Shown: positions 39,668-48,356 of the stretch, piece after piece
Layout of the letters: every line of letters starts with the position of its first letter
How positions within the stretch are numbered: position 1 is the first letter of the stretch
Assembly: GCF_001305675.1 (NCBI RefSeq)
Contig: NZ_CP011853.1
Location: 3,720,001 to 3,784,000, forward strand
Origin: Gordonia phthalatica
Lineage (GTDB): Bacteria; Actinomycetota; Actinomycetes; Mycobacteriales; Mycobacteriaceae
Length of the DNA stretch: 64,000 nt
Reading direction: 5' to 3'
Notes under the pieces: generated by a model
Seen by the model: the letters and a program-made list of their open reading frames with translations, nothing else
Database searches by the model: none
Told to the model about the DNA's origin: nothing
Translations under genes and position numbers: made by a program

Positions 39668-39933
39668 TGACTACTATCGGCATCGCAGATCTGAGTCATC
39701 GAGGCTCTGAACTCGTCAAGAAGGCCGAAGCCGGGGAACGGTTCACGGTGACGCGGCAGGGCCGGGACACCGGCGTGGTCCTTGCTCGGGAATCAGGCCC
39801 GGCGTCACCGCCAACAGCAGCCGCATCGCTGCTGCGTGAAGTGCTGAGCCGCGGCCCGGCCCTCTCGGACGAACAGCGCCGCGAACGACTCCGCGAGATC
39901 GAAGAGGGTCGCGACCAGGATGTATTGGAGTGA
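39667..39933 (+). CDS. Type II antitoxin, Phd/YefM-type (VapB)
   Basis: Protein of 88 residues. The N-terminal half (MTTIGIADLSHRGSELVKKAEAGERFTVTRQGRDTGVVLA in segments) is the Phd/YefM DNA-binding fold; the charged tail (SDEQRRERLREIEEGRDQ) would wrap the toxin. It overlaps the PIN-toxin gene by GTGA, the standard antitoxin-first order. It probably represses its own promoter alone and with the toxin. Local base composition is less GC-rich than the neighbours, consistent with mobility. Confidence 0.85.
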   Translation: MTTIGIADLSHRGSELVKKAEAGERFTVTRQGRDTGVVLARESGPASPPTAAASLLREVLSRGPALSDEQRRERLREIEEGRDQDVLE

Positions 39934-40325
39934 CGACCTACCATCTCGACACCAACGTACTCATCCTTGGTGTCCCGGAAGGATTTCCAGACGCTGCAAC
40001 CCAGATCAGTTCACTTGTTTATGCGGAGTTCTTGGACGGGTTGAACTCTGCGCGGACCGAGACCGTCATCAGAACGCAGCGCGATGCTGACGGCCTGGCG
40101 CGCCTCTACGGCGGCGGCGTGCCCTTCGACGGCGAGGCTGCCCGGATCTACCAAGTCCTCTCGGCAGTCTCCCTCCGTTCGGGGAAGAACAGTCGGCGAC
40201 GGCGAGTCGACCTGATGATCGCCGCGACCGCCGTCTGCCACAACGCAGTCCTCGCGACCTACAACCCGTCGGACTTCGACGGGATCGAGGGCGCTCTCGA
40301 AGTTCTCGACCTCGGGTCCGTGTAG
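39930..40325 (+). CDS. PIN-domain toxin (VapC-like RNase)
   Basis: Protein of 131 residues with a PIN ribonuclease domain: TTYHLDTNVLI carries the first acidic residue (Asp7), YAEFLDGL the Glu (about 32), RRVDLMIAATAVCHNAVLATYNPSDFDGI the two later acidic positions. VapC toxins cut tRNA or rRNA to arrest growth. GTG 39930 overlaps the antitoxin stop. The target RNA is unknown. Confidence 0.85.
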   Translation: MTTYHLDTNVLILGVPEGFPDAATQISSLVYAEFLDGLNSARTETVIRTQRDADGLARLYGGGVPFDGEAARIYQVLSAVSLRSGKNSRRRRVDLMIAATAVCHNAVLATYNPSDFDGIEGALEVLDLGSV

Positions 40326-41486
40326 CTACAACGACCGCCCGATCAGCTCCTTCATGATCTCGCTGGTGCCGCCGTAGATGGTCTGCACGCGGGTGTCGGC
40401 GTACATGCGGGCGATCGGGTACTCCATCATGTAGCCGTAGCCGCCGAACACCTGCAGGCAGCGGTCGACGATCTCCTTCTGCTTCTCGGTGGCCCACAGC
40501 TTGGCCATCGACGCGGTCGCCGGATCCAGGCGTCCGGCGATCTGCTCGGCGACGCAGTGGTCGACGAGGGTCTTGCCCGCGAGGACGTCGGCCTTGCATT
40601 CCGCGAGGACGAACTTGGTGTTCTGGAACTTCAGGATCGGCGAACCGAATGCCTGTCGTTCCTTCGCGTAGGCGATGGCCTCCGCGACCGCCGCCTCGGC
40701 GACCGCGACGGCGCCCACCGCGAGGATCAGCCGCTCCCGCTGCAGCTGACTCATCAGCTGGTAGAAGCCCTGCCCTTCGACGCCGCCGAGCAGATTCTCG
40801 GCCGGCACCCGCATGTCCGTGAACGACAGCTCGCGGGTGTCCTGCCCGTGCTGGCCGATCTTGTGGAGCACCCGCCCGCGCTCGAAGCCGGGGAGATCCT
40901 TGGTCTCGGCGACGAACAGCGAGATCCCCTTGGAGCCCAGCTTCGGGTCGGTCTTGGCGACGATCACTAGCAGGTCGCAGTGGGTCGCGTTGGAGATGAA
41001 GGTCTTGGAGCCGTTGATGACGTAGTGATCGCCGTCGCGGACGGCGGTGGTGCGGACGGACTGCAGGTCGGACCCTGTCCCCGGCTCGGTCATCGCGACG
41101 GCGAGCACCTTCTCGCCGGCGGCCGCCGCGGGCAACCAGCGCTTCTTCTGCTCATCGGTCGCATAGTTGTTGAGGTAGTGCGCGACGATCGTCGAATGCA
41201 CGGCGAAGCCGAACGACGAGTTCCCGACCGCGCCGAGTTCCGACACGATCACCGCCTCGTGCCCGAAGTCTCCGCCGGAACCACCGAACTCCTCGGGGAC
41301 GTCCAGGCAGAGCAGTCCTGCCGCGCCGGCCTTGGTCCACAGCTCGCGGTCCACCATGTGCTGCTCGGCCCAGCGCTCCTCGTTCGGGACCACCTCCTTC
41401 GCGAAGAACGCTCGGGCGTGGTCGCGGAGCGCCGCCTGGTCGTCGGACTCCCACGGGGAGCGGTAATCGGGGAACAGCCTGCTCAT
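40326..41486 (-). CDS. Acyl-CoA dehydrogenase (FadE family)
   Basis: Enzyme of 386 residues that introduces the alpha-beta double bond into an acyl-CoA, passing electrons via FAD to ETF. Motifs are VAMTEPGTGSDLQSV (about 129-143), INGSKTFISNA, KFQNTKFVLAECKADV and the C-terminal catalytic Glu in TIYGGTSEIMKELIGRSL. It resembles the general long-chain FadE group rather than the sterol FadE26-34 heterodimers. ATG 41486 overlaps the fadD stop by ATGA, giving a fadD-fadE operon for one acid. Confidence 0.85.
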   Translation of the reverse strand: MSRLFPDYRSPWESDDQAALRDHARAFFAKEVVPNEERWAEQHMVDRELWTKAGAAGLLCLDVPEEFGGSGGDFGHEAVIVSELGAVGNSSFGFAVHSTIVAHYLNNYATDEQKKRWLPAAAAGEKVLAVAMTEPGTGSDLQSVRTTAVRDGDHYVINGSKTFISNATHCDLLVIVAKTDPKLGSKGISLFVAETKDLPGFERGRVLHKIGQHGQDTRELSFTDMRVPAENLLGGVEGQGFYQLMSQLQRERLILAVGAVAVAEAAVAEAIAYAKERQAFGSPILKFQNTKFVLAECKADVLAGKTLVDHCVAEQIAGRLDPATASMAKLWATEKQKEIVDRCLQVFGGYGYMMEYPIARMYADTRVQTIYGGTSEIMKELIGRSL

Positions 41487-43147
41487 GAGTTCTCACCTTC
41501 GTAGAGGTCCGCGTACTGCGCGCGGAGGACTTTCTTGTCGAGCTTGCCGACGCTGGTCCGGGCGATCGCGTCGACGTAGATCACGGTGTCGGGCAGCTGC
41601 CACTTGGCGAAGCCGCCCTCCAGGAGCGCATGGATCTCCTCGATCGGGAGTTCGGCGCCGTCGACCGTGTGGACCAGGACCACCGGCCGTTCCTGCCACT
41701 TGGGGTGCGGGACGCCGATGACGGCCGCTTCGAGGATCTTCGGGTGACCGACGATCGCGTTCTCCATGTCGATGGAGCTGATCCACTCGCCGCCGCTCTT
41801 GATGACGTCCTTGATGCGGTCGGTGAGCTTGAGGTAGCCGTGCTCGTCGATCACCCCGATGTCGCCGGTGCGCCAGTAGCCGTCGAGGAAGCGCTCGTCG
41901 TTGTCGGGGAGGTCGTAGTAGCTCTCGACGATCCACGGACCGCGGACCAGGACCTCGCCCTGCGCGACGCCGTCGTGCGGGAGGTCGTTGCCCGCGGGGT
42001 CGACGATCCGGATGTCGACACCCGAGACCGGCAGCCCCTGGCTGCGCTTCTGGTCCCAGCGGACCTCCTCACCGAGCCCGCGCATCGACGGCTTGATGCC
42101 GCGGTTCATCGACACGGCGGGCGTCGTCTCGGTGGCACCGTAGCCGTGCACGATGTCGGCGCCGGTGGTCTCGAAGAAGCCGCGCATCATCGACTTCGGC
42201 GGCTCGCTGGCACCGGACAGGAAGCGGGCGCCGGAGAAGTCGGGCTTCTCCGGGAGGGTCTGGATGTAGCGGAGCATCGGCTCGAAGATCACCGGCGCGC
42301 CGTTGGCGATGGTGACGTTCTCGGCGATCATCACGTCGACCAACTCCGAGGTGTCCTCGGCGGCGTACCGGCCGGGGAGGACGAAGCGCGTCGCGGCCAG
42401 GGTGCCCGACTGCGGCAGGCCCCAGCAGTTGGCGTGGAACATCGGGGTGATCAGCATGATGGTGTCGTCGGGCGTCATGCTCAGGCACTGCGCCTGCGCC
42501 ATGCCGTGCAGGTAGATGCCGCGGTGGGAGTAGTAGATGCCCTTCGGCTTACCCGTGGTGCCGGTGGTGTAGCAGGCGCTGTAGGCGGAGGTCTCCTCGA
42601 TCATCGGGAAGTCGATCTCGTCCGACGCCGCGTCGACGAGTTCCTCGAACGAGACGACGTTCGGGAGCGTCGTGGAGATCTCCGACAGCGGCTTGTCGGA
42701 CATGACGACCCACCGCGTCACCCCGACGCCCTGCGCTAGCAGGCCTTCCGCGACGGGCAGCAGCGTCTCGTCGACGAAGATCGTCCGCGCGTGGCTGTGA
42801 TCGGTGACGAACGCGAGGTCCTCGGTGCCCAGGCGCAGGTTCATCTGCAGCATCACGGCGCCGAGCGCGGGGATGGCCCAGTAGAGCTCGAAGTGCCGCT
42901 TGCTGTTCCAGTCCAGGACGCCTGCCACGTCGGCCGGGCCGATGCCGAGGTCGCGCAGCACGTTGCCGATCTTGCGGACCCGGCGGTAGCAGTCGGCGTA
43001 GGTGTAGCGGTCCCAACCGCCGTCGGCGGTGCGGTAGACGATCTCCTGCTCGGGGTACGTGCGGGCCGCCTGGCGGATCGCGGTGGTGGTGTTGAGCTGG
43101 TAGTGGTCGCCGTGCGTCGACGGCAGGCCTTTCACGATGTCGTACAC
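41483..43147 (-). CDS. Long/medium-chain acyl-CoA ligase (FadD family)
   Basis: ANL ligase of 554 residues. Motifs are CYTTGTTGKPKGIYYSHR (about 182-199), HGYGATETTP, GYWRTGDIGVIDEHGYLKLTDRIKDVIKSGGEWIS and the catalytic Lys in TSVGKLDKKVLR. GEWISS is typical of the fatty-acid ligase group that includes AlkK and FadD12-like enzymes. GTG 43147 is chosen because GGGGAG lies 9 nt upstream and the longer frame has none. It is the first gene of the fadD-fadE operon. Confidence 0.82.
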   Translation of the reverse strand: MYDIVKGLPSTHGDHYQLNTTTAIRQAARTYPEQEIVYRTADGGWDRYTYADCYRRVRKIGNVLRDLGIGPADVAGVLDWNSKRHFELYWAIPALGAVMLQMNLRLGTEDLAFVTDHSHARTIFVDETLLPVAEGLLAQGVGVTRWVVMSDKPLSEISTTLPNVVSFEELVDAASDEIDFPMIEETSAYSACYTTGTTGKPKGIYYSHRGIYLHGMAQAQCLSMTPDDTIMLITPMFHANCWGLPQSGTLAATRFVLPGRYAAEDTSELVDVMIAENVTIANGAPVIFEPMLRYIQTLPEKPDFSGARFLSGASEPPKSMMRGFFETTGADIVHGYGATETTPAVSMNRGIKPSMRGLGEEVRWDQKRSQGLPVSGVDIRIVDPAGNDLPHDGVAQGEVLVRGPWIVESYYDLPDNDERFLDGYWRTGDIGVIDEHGYLKLTDRIKDVIKSGGEWISSIDMENAIVGHPKILEAAVIGVPHPKWQERPVVLVHTVDGAELPIEEIHALLEGGFAKWQLPDTVIYVDAIARTSVGKLDKKVLRAQYADLYEGENS

Positions 43148-43422
43148 GGTGATTCGCTCCCCAGTCCGGCAGTTCGATGACGGTCGCGTTCGCACTGTCC
43201 GCGGCGTGATTCACGGTAGGCACGCCCGATCCGTCGCCGCAGTCGTTCCCGGCCAACCCGCGTCCGGACGAGCGTTTTCGTGCTCGACTCACGTCCGTCC
43301 AATACATATGTACAGTAAACAGTTCATTTACATTGGTCAACGGTCGAAAATTCCCGCCGCTCGGGCCCTCCCCACCCGTAGCAGTACTGTTCGCTCAGAC
43401 CCTTCCACGACAGGAGACGACC
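43148..43422. promoter_or_regulatory. Divergent promoter region fadD-fadE / CMD gene with candidate operator
   Basis: 275 bp without a supported ORF. The 3' part is AT-rich and holds GTAAA-N7-TTTAC (43315-43331), a possible operator for the TetR-type regulator encoded at 43936. The assignment is speculative. Confidence 0.35.
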
Positions 43423-43803
43423 ATGACTTCCGAGGCCTACGACGCCGGGCTGTCGATCCGCCGCGAGGTGATGGGCGACCCGTTCGTCGACCGCGCCCTC
43501 GAACGCACCGCGGGCACCCACGCCGAGGTGCTGCAGCAGCACATCACCGAGCACGCCTGGCACGGCGTGTGGTCGCGCGAGGGGCTCACGCGCCGCGAGC
43601 GCAGTCTGATCACCATCGCGTTCCTCACCTCGCTCCGCGCGCATGAGGAACTGGTCGGGCACGTCCGCGGCGGCATGACCAATGGCCTCACCCCCGAGGA
43701 GATCACCGAGGTGATGGTGCAGGCCGTCGCCTACTGCGGTGCGCCCGCCGCGCTGTCCGCGATGAAGGTGGCCCAGCAGGTGTTCGACGACGCCGCCGGC
43801 TGA
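43423..43803 (+). CDS. Carboxymuconolactone-decarboxylase-family protein
   Basis: Protein of 126 residues with the CMD domain: SIRREVMGDPFVDRALERTAG, LTRRERSLITIAFLTSLRAHEELVGHVRGGMTNGLTPEEITEVMVQAVAYCGAPAALSAM (in segments), the same arrangement as PcaC. The family includes 4-carboxymuconolactone decarboxylase and AhpD-like proteins; no CxxC is present, so it is not an AhpD peroxidase. ATG 43423 follows GGAG. No other protocatechuate gene is nearby, so the decarboxylase role is uncertain. Confidence 0.75.
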   Translation: MTSEAYDAGLSIRREVMGDPFVDRALERTAGTHAEVLQQHITEHAWHGVWSREGLTRRERSLITIAFLTSLRAHEELVGHVRGGMTNGLTPEEITEVMVQAVAYCGAPAALSAMKVAQQVFDDAAG

Positions 43804-43812
43804 TCGCTCTTG

Positions 43813-43853
43813 TGCCGTACTTCCGTCCCACCATGTGGGTCGGAAGTACGGCA
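43813..43853. terminator. Segmented hairpin after CMD gene
   Basis: TGCCGTACTTCCG pairs with CGGAAGTACGGCA, and inside a symmetric 1-nt mismatch CCCAC pairs with GTGGG around a 3-nt loop. It begins 9 nt after the stop. Its layout resembles the segmented hairpins at 14051 and 63938. Confidence 0.75.
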
Positions 43854-43935
43854 TAAGGCTGCTGTACGGTCGCACCGGAAATCGGTCACACGTATCGGGT
43901 CGTTTGTATACTCACCTCGGGAAAGAGGTGACGAG

Positions 43936-44523
43936 ATGAGCGATCCGCGAGCCGCGGCGGGCGATCTGACCGCGAAGGCGAAGATCCGCAACGCCGCACT
44001 CGACATGTACGCCGAGCACGGCGAGGACCGCGTCTCGATGCGGGCCGTGGCCGCGGAAGCCGGGGTCACGGTCGGGCTGGTACAGCACCACTTCAAGACC
44101 AAGGACGGGTTGCGGCACGCCGTCGAAGAACTCATCGTCGACTACCACCGCACTGCGATCGCGTCGGCACCAAGCGACGGCACGCCGGCCGAGGTGGCGG
44201 CCGCACGCGACGCCGCGGTGCGCGACATGCTGAACGCGAACCCCGCCGTCGTCGGCTACATGCGCCGCGTCCTGCTGGACGCGAGCGTCGAACAGTCTCT
44301 GCTTCGGCAACTGACCGAACTCGCTCGCGAAGAAGTCGACAAGATGCGCGACGCCGGGCTCGCGTCGACCAAACGCGGCATCGCCGAACAGACCGTCGGC
44401 ATGATGGTCCGCAACGTCGGACAGCTGTTCCTGCAGCCCATGGTCGACTCGATGTGGGAGCAGCTGGCGACCGGTGCCGACTGCGACGGGAAGCCGCGGT
44501 TGTCGGTGGATGCGCGGAGCTGA
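43936..44523 (+). CDS. TetR-family regulator
   Basis: Regulator of 195 residues. The HTH is at about 12-58 (KIRNAALDMYAEHGEDRVSMRAVAAEAGVTVGLVQHHFKTKDG in segments), followed by a helical effector domain. ATG 43936 has AGAGGTGA upstream, and TATACT at 43907-43912 is a good -10. It stands alone downstream of the CMD gene. Likely targets are its own promoter and possibly the fadD-fadE/CMD divergence; this is inferred. Confidence 0.82.
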   Translation: MSDPRAAAGDLTAKAKIRNAALDMYAEHGEDRVSMRAVAAEAGVTVGLVQHHFKTKDGLRHAVEELIVDYHRTAIASAPSDGTPAEVAAARDAAVRDMLNANPAVVGYMRRVLLDASVEQSLLRQLTELAREEVDKMRDAGLASTKRGIAEQTVGMMVRNVGQLFLQPMVDSMWEQLATGADCDGKPRLSVDARS

Positions 44524-44618
44524 GAGCGGTCGGCGGGCCGAGTTCCAGCGTGTGTCACGGGGTTTCGACACGGTCCTCGGCTAGCGCCTCGGATCGGCTC
44601 AACCAACGGAAGGGGCGC
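44524..44618. repeat. Intergenic repeat remnant
   Basis: The gap between convergent TetR and MaoC genes holds CTCGGCTAGCGCCTCGGATC and two GCTCAACCA motifs. Similar pieces (GGCTCAACC, CGGCTAGAGCC) occur just left of the MITE-like element at 23,830-23,860. They look like remnants of a common actinobacterial intergenic repeat. Confidence 0.4.
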
Positions 44619-45098
44619 TCAACCAGCGGTGGTGGCGGCGGGCGGTGCCGCCCACATCAGCGATGACATCGCCGCGCGCAGCACCGGCCTCCCCTCGACC
44701 GTCATCTCGGAGTCGACGTCGACGAGGGTGCGGTTGCGGTCGTCGAAGTCCAGTCCGGTGATCGTGAGCGTGCCGGTCAGGACATCGCCCGGGCGAACGG
44801 GGCGCAGGAACGACGTGTCGCGCAGAGTCTTGCCCGCGATCACCGCCCAGTTGTCGTAGACGTCGATGACCGAGAGTCGCTGCATGATCGCGAGCGTCTG
44901 GATGCCGCTGGCGATGAGTCCGCCGTAGGCGCCGGACTCGGCGATCTTCTCGTCGATGTGGAAGCCCTGCGGATCCCATTTGTTCGCGAAATCGAGGAGG
45001 TCCTCGCGGGTCAGCGTGTACTCGCTGAGCCCGAACACCTGCCCGACCTCCAGGTCGCGCCCGTACACCAGTGCAACCTTCTCGATGTCAGTGCTCAA
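44619..45098 (-). CDS. MaoC-like hot-dog dehydratase
   Basis: Protein of 159 residues with a MaoC/hydratase-2 domain: FANKWDPQGFHIDEKIAESGAYGGLIASGIQTLAIMQRL (about 37-75) has the catalytic Asp and His of the R-specific enoyl-CoA hydratase motif. The start is TTG 45098, which overlaps the coaX stop (TTGA) and has AAAGGGG upstream. It is thus translationally coupled to the pantothenate/CoA operon, an unusual neighbour for a fatty-acid enzyme. Confidence 0.78.
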   Translation of the reverse strand: MSTDIEKVALVYGRDLEVGQVFGLSEYTLTREDLLDFANKWDPQGFHIDEKIAESGAYGGLIASGIQTLAIMQRLSVIDVYDNWAVIAGKTLRDTSFLRPVRPGDVLTGTLTITGLDFDDRNRTLVDVDSEMTVEGRPVLRAAMSSLMWAAPPAATTAG

Positions 45099-45901
45099 TG
45101 CCGCCCCTTTCCGACGCGGCGGCTGCGCTCATAGACACGGCGGAGGCCGTCGAGCGCGAGGTACTTGTGGTGCGCGGTGACGGTTCGGCACTCACCGACC
45201 ATCAGCGGTGCCAGGAAGCCGGTGGCGACCACGGTGACGTCGGGCCCGTCGAACCCGGGGATCTCGGCGCGGATGCGTTCGACGAGGCCGTCGACCTGCC
45301 CGGCGAAGCCGTAGATGATGCCCGACTGCAGCGCCTCGACGGTGTTCTTGCCGACGACGCTGCGCGGCGGCATCAGCTCCACTTTGCGGACGGTGACGGT
45401 GTGCTCGCTCAACGCTTCGACGGCCAGGTTCACGCCGGGTGCGATGACGCCGCCGAGGAACTCGCCCTTCGCGGAGATCGCGTCGATGACGGTCGCGGTG
45501 CCGAAGGCGACGACGATGCACGGCCCGTCCGGATAGTTCTCGTGGGCGGCCAGGCAGTGCGCGACGCGGTCGGTGCCGACCTCTTTCGGATTGTCGACGA
45601 GCAGCGGCACGCCGGTGCGGACACCGGGTTCCAGCAGTACGTGCGGTCCGGGACCGAAGTAGCGCGGCGCCATCTCGCGCATCTCCCGCAGCAGCGACGG
45701 CACCGTCGACAGACCGGAGACGGCGGTCACCTGATCGATGTCGGGTCCCAGCAGACCGCGGAGTTGCAGTGCGAACTCGTCGGCCGTCAGGTGCGGCTGC
45801 GTGTGGATCCGCCAGTCATGCACCAGGTGTGCGTGAGCGCCGGTCCCTGCGAAGACGCCGACCTGGATGTTCGTGTTGCCGACGGCGACGGTGAGAAGCA
45901 C
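45095..45901 (-). CDS. coaX: Type III pantothenate kinase
   Basis: Enzyme of 268 residues that phosphorylates pantothenate, the first step of CoA synthesis. ASKHA motifs: VAVGNTNIQVGVF (phosphate 1; the usual VDVGNTN has Ala instead of Asp here), DNPKEVGTDRVAHCLAA and VAFGTATVIDAIS (usual FGTATT/D). GTG 45901 is the start. It follows panD by 13 nt in the operon panE-like, panC, panD, coaX. In mycobacteria CoaX is often inactive and CoaA does the work. The Asp-to-Ala change at residue 6 suggests the same could hold here. Confidence 0.85.
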   Translation of the reverse strand: MLLTVAVGNTNIQVGVFAGTGAHAHLVHDWRIHTQPHLTADEFALQLRGLLGPDIDQVTAVSGLSTVPSLLREMREMAPRYFGPGPHVLLEPGVRTGVPLLVDNPKEVGTDRVAHCLAAHENYPDGPCIVVAFGTATVIDAISAKGEFLGGVIAPGVNLAVEALSEHTVTVRKVELMPPRSVVGKNTVEALQSGIIYGFAGQVDGLVERIRAEIPGFDGPDVTVVATGFLAPLMVGECRTVTAHHKYLALDGLRRVYERSRRVGKGRH

Positions 45902-45914
45902 TGCGCGGAGACGA

Positions 45915-46340
45915 TCAGACCGATGCGGTCGCGAGGACGCGAGGGTCCTTGAGACCGGAGCCCTCAGGAACGTCGGCAGGGTCGCTGCCGAGCGTGATCG
46001 GGCGGTTGTCTGCGTCGACGAAGACGACGTGCGGCGAGTACTCGGCGAGCTCAGCCTCGTTCATGACGCCGTACGCGATGATGATGACCAGGTCACCGGG
46101 GTGCACCAGATGCGCTGCGGCACCGTTGATGCCGATGACGCCGGTGCCGCGCTCGCCCGCGATGACGTAGGTCTCGAGGCGGTTGCCGTTGTTGATGTCG
46201 ACGATGCAGACCTGCTCGCCCTCCATCAGATCGGCAGCGTCGAGGAGGTCGGCGTCGATGGTCACCGATCCCACGTAGTGCAGGTCGGCCTGAGTCACGG
46301 TGACGCGGTGGATCTTGGACTTCATCATGGTGCGAAACAT
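45915..46340 (-). CDS. panD: Aspartate 1-decarboxylase
   Basis: Pyruvoyl enzyme of 141 residues that makes beta-alanine for pantothenate. The precursor self-cleaves at Gly-Ser in LHYVGSVTIDADLLDAADL (Gly24-Ser25); ITGINGAAA-type residues VIGINGAAAHLVHPGDLVIIIAY are present. ATG 46340 gives MFRTMMKSKIHRVTVTQADL, matching the family. It starts 5 nt after panC. Confidence 0.95.
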   Translation of the reverse strand: MFRTMMKSKIHRVTVTQADLHYVGSVTIDADLLDAADLMEGEQVCIVDINNGNRLETYVIAGERGTGVIGINGAAAHLVHPGDLVIIIAYGVMNEAELAEYSPHVVFVDADNRPITLGSDPADVPEGSGLKDPRVLATASV

Positions 46341-46345
46341 TGGGA

Positions 46346-47305
46346 TTACTCCTCTTCCTGTGCTGCGGCGTCGTCCGCAGCGATCGAGTTGAATGCGTTG
46401 TCTGTGAAGCCTGCGACGGCCTCGGGGTCACGGAGGTCGATGCCGATGAGGACGCCGACGTTGTCGATGAGTCGGGCCGGTCCGACGCGGGCGGCCACCA
46501 GAAGGCGACCATCACCGTGGTCGGGCGCCTCCTGCAGTCCTCGTCCGTAGAGCTCCAGGTAGTCCACCCGGACCCGCGGTTCGGTGTCGAGCACCGCGCG
46601 GGCCGCGGCCACGATCGCGTCGCGTCCGCCCGCTGCGGCGTGAGTACCTGCGACCAGAGCGGCCGACAGGATCGTCGCGAGTTCGCGCTCCTCGGCGGAG
46701 AGGTAGCGGTTGCGCGACGACAGCGCCAGTCCGTCGGCCTCGCGCACAGTCGGCACTCCGACGATCTCGACGTCCATGTCGAGGTCGCGGACCATCTGGT
46801 TGATGAGAACCAGCTGCTGGTAATCCTTCTCGCCGAAGTAGGCGGCGTGCGGCGCGACGATGTTCAGGAGCTTGTTGACGACGGTCAGCATCCCGGCGAA
46901 ATGGGTGGGGCGCGACGCCCCTTCCAGGATCGCGCCGGTCTCGCCCGGGTGAATGGTGGTTCGCGGACCGGACGGGTACATCGCCGAAACGGTGGGCGCG
47001 AAGACCAGTTCCACGCCGAGCGGCTCCAGTAGGGCGCAATCCTCCTCGAAGGTGCGCGGGTATGCGTCAAGATCCTCCACCGCGCCGAACTGCAACGGGT
47101 TGACGAAGATCGAGACGATGACGACGTCACACCGCAGCTTAGCCATCTTCACCAGCTGCAGGTGACCTTCGTGCAGTGCGCCCATGGTCGGCACCAGGCC
47201 GACCCGCTTACCCGCGGCCCGCATCGCCTTGGTGACGCGGTGCAGCTCGTCGGGGTGCCGATGCACGGTCAGCGTGCCGGGAGCGTAGAGGGTCGATACG
47301 GTCAT
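46346..47305 (-). CDS. panC: Pantothenate synthetase
   Basis: Enzyme of 319 residues that joins pantoate and beta-alanine with ATP. The HIGH-like motif is in VPTMGALHEGHLQLV (about 38-52), then FVNPLQFG, FGEKDYQQLVLINQMV and the KMSKS-equivalent ALSSRNRYLS (about 195-204). ATG 47305 overlaps the upstream reductase-like gene by ATGA. Confidence 0.95.
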   Translation of the reverse strand: MTVSTLYAPGTLTVHRHPDELHRVTKAMRAAGKRVGLVPTMGALHEGHLQLVKMAKLRCDVVIVSIFVNPLQFGAVEDLDAYPRTFEEDCALLEPLGVELVFAPTVSAMYPSGPRTTIHPGETGAILEGASRPTHFAGMLTVVNKLLNIVAPHAAYFGEKDYQQLVLINQMVRDLDMDVEIVGVPTVREADGLALSSRNRYLSAEERELATILSAALVAGTHAAAGGRDAIVAAARAVLDTEPRVRVDYLELYGRGLQEAPDHGDGRLLVAARVGPARLIDNVGVLIGIDLRDPEAVAGFTDNAFNSIAADDAAAQEEE

Positions 47306-48219
47306 GAGCAGACCTCCAACAGTTCTCGTAGGTCGCGGCCTGCGCCGCTCTGCGCAACGGCACGAGCCGACAACGCGCGATAGCCCGTGACCAGGTCGTG
47401 GTCAGGCAGCGCGGACAGTGCCGCAAGGTGACGGCGGACGGTGGCCGCGTCGTCGCGGGCGACCGGTCCGGTGAGGGCCGACGGCCCCATCTCCAGGACG
47501 TTCTCCAACGAGGCGCGCACCAGCGGGCCGAGGATGCGGGCGGCGACGCCGGCGTCCGGACCGTCGACCGTGGCCGTGGCCCGCCCCAGCCCATCCGGTC
47601 CGGCGATCGCGGCGTCGAGCGCGGCGACGGCGTCGGTGATGAGCGCGATCAGATTGTTGGCTCCGTGCGCGAGGGCCGCGTGGTACAGGGTCCGGTCTGC
47701 CTCGGCGATCCGAACGGGCGTGCCGCCGGTCTCGAGGACCAACGAGGCGGCGATCGCGTCGCCGATCTCATCGGCGGACGTGATGCCGAAGCACGACGAC
47801 GCCAACCGCGCAGTGTCGTCGGTCGTCCCGACGAAGGTCATGGCGGGGTGCAGCGCGAGCGTGATCAGACCGAGTTCTGCGAGCGGTTCGAGGATCTCGA
47901 CGCCGTGCGCTCCCGCGGTGTGCGCGACGATGGTTCCGGGACGGGGATTCGCCGCGGCCACCTGGTCGATGACGCCCGGAAGCGCGGTGTCGGGGACCGC
48001 GAGCAGCAACAGCTGGGCTTCGGCGACGACGCCGGGAAGATCAAGGACGCGGGCCTGCGGCAGCCGAGTGGCCGCACGGTGGAGAGAGTGGGGGGAACGC
48101 GCCGTCAGCGCGACGATCTGATGCCCCGCTGAGGCCAGCGCCTCGCCGAGCGCGGTGCCGACGCGACCGGCCGACACGATGCCGACACGCAGACGTGCCG
48201 GAGCCATCGGTGAATTCAC
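47302..48219 (-). CDS. Rossmann-fold/DUF2520 protein, possible ketopantoate reductase
   Basis: Protein of 305 residues. The N-terminal Rossmann motif is RVGIVSAGRVGTALGEALASAGH (about 7-29); the C-terminal helical DUF2520 part contains HPAMTFVGTTDDTARLASSCFGI and AALAHGANNLIALI. It corresponds to Rv3603c by synteny. Since it overlaps panC and precedes panD and coaX, an NADPH-dependent ketopantoate reductase role is plausible; no panE is visible nearby. GTG 48219 is chosen for GGAGG 7 nt upstream. Confidence 0.72.
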   Translation of the reverse strand: MNSPMAPARLRVGIVSAGRVGTALGEALASAGHQIVALTARSPHSLHRAATRLPQARVLDLPGVVAEAQLLLLAVPDTALPGVIDQVAAANPRPGTIVAHTAGAHGVEILEPLAELGLITLALHPAMTFVGTTDDTARLASSCFGITSADEIGDAIAASLVLETGGTPVRIAEADRTLYHAALAHGANNLIALITDAVAALDAAIAGPDGLGRATATVDGPDAGVAARILGPLVRASLENVLEMGPSALTGPVARDDAATVRRHLAALSALPDHDLVTGYRALSARAVAQSGAGRDLRELLEVCS

Positions 48220-48356
48220 CGCCGTTCCTCCATTCCGTTCCAGTCCCGACTCTGTGCCCTGGAGGGACACGCGGGTACCAGACGTTCGTCACTACGATAG
48301 GCGCGACGGCGCCGTCGATGCCACCCGCTGTGACAACCTTCACGGGCGGAAACGAT

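Noticed and set aside
43913..43930. Hairpin sequestering the ribosome-binding site of the TetR gene (CACCTC-N6-GAGGTG)
   Set aside because: The left arm lies at or upstream of the expected transcription start after TATACT, so it is probably not in the mRNA.
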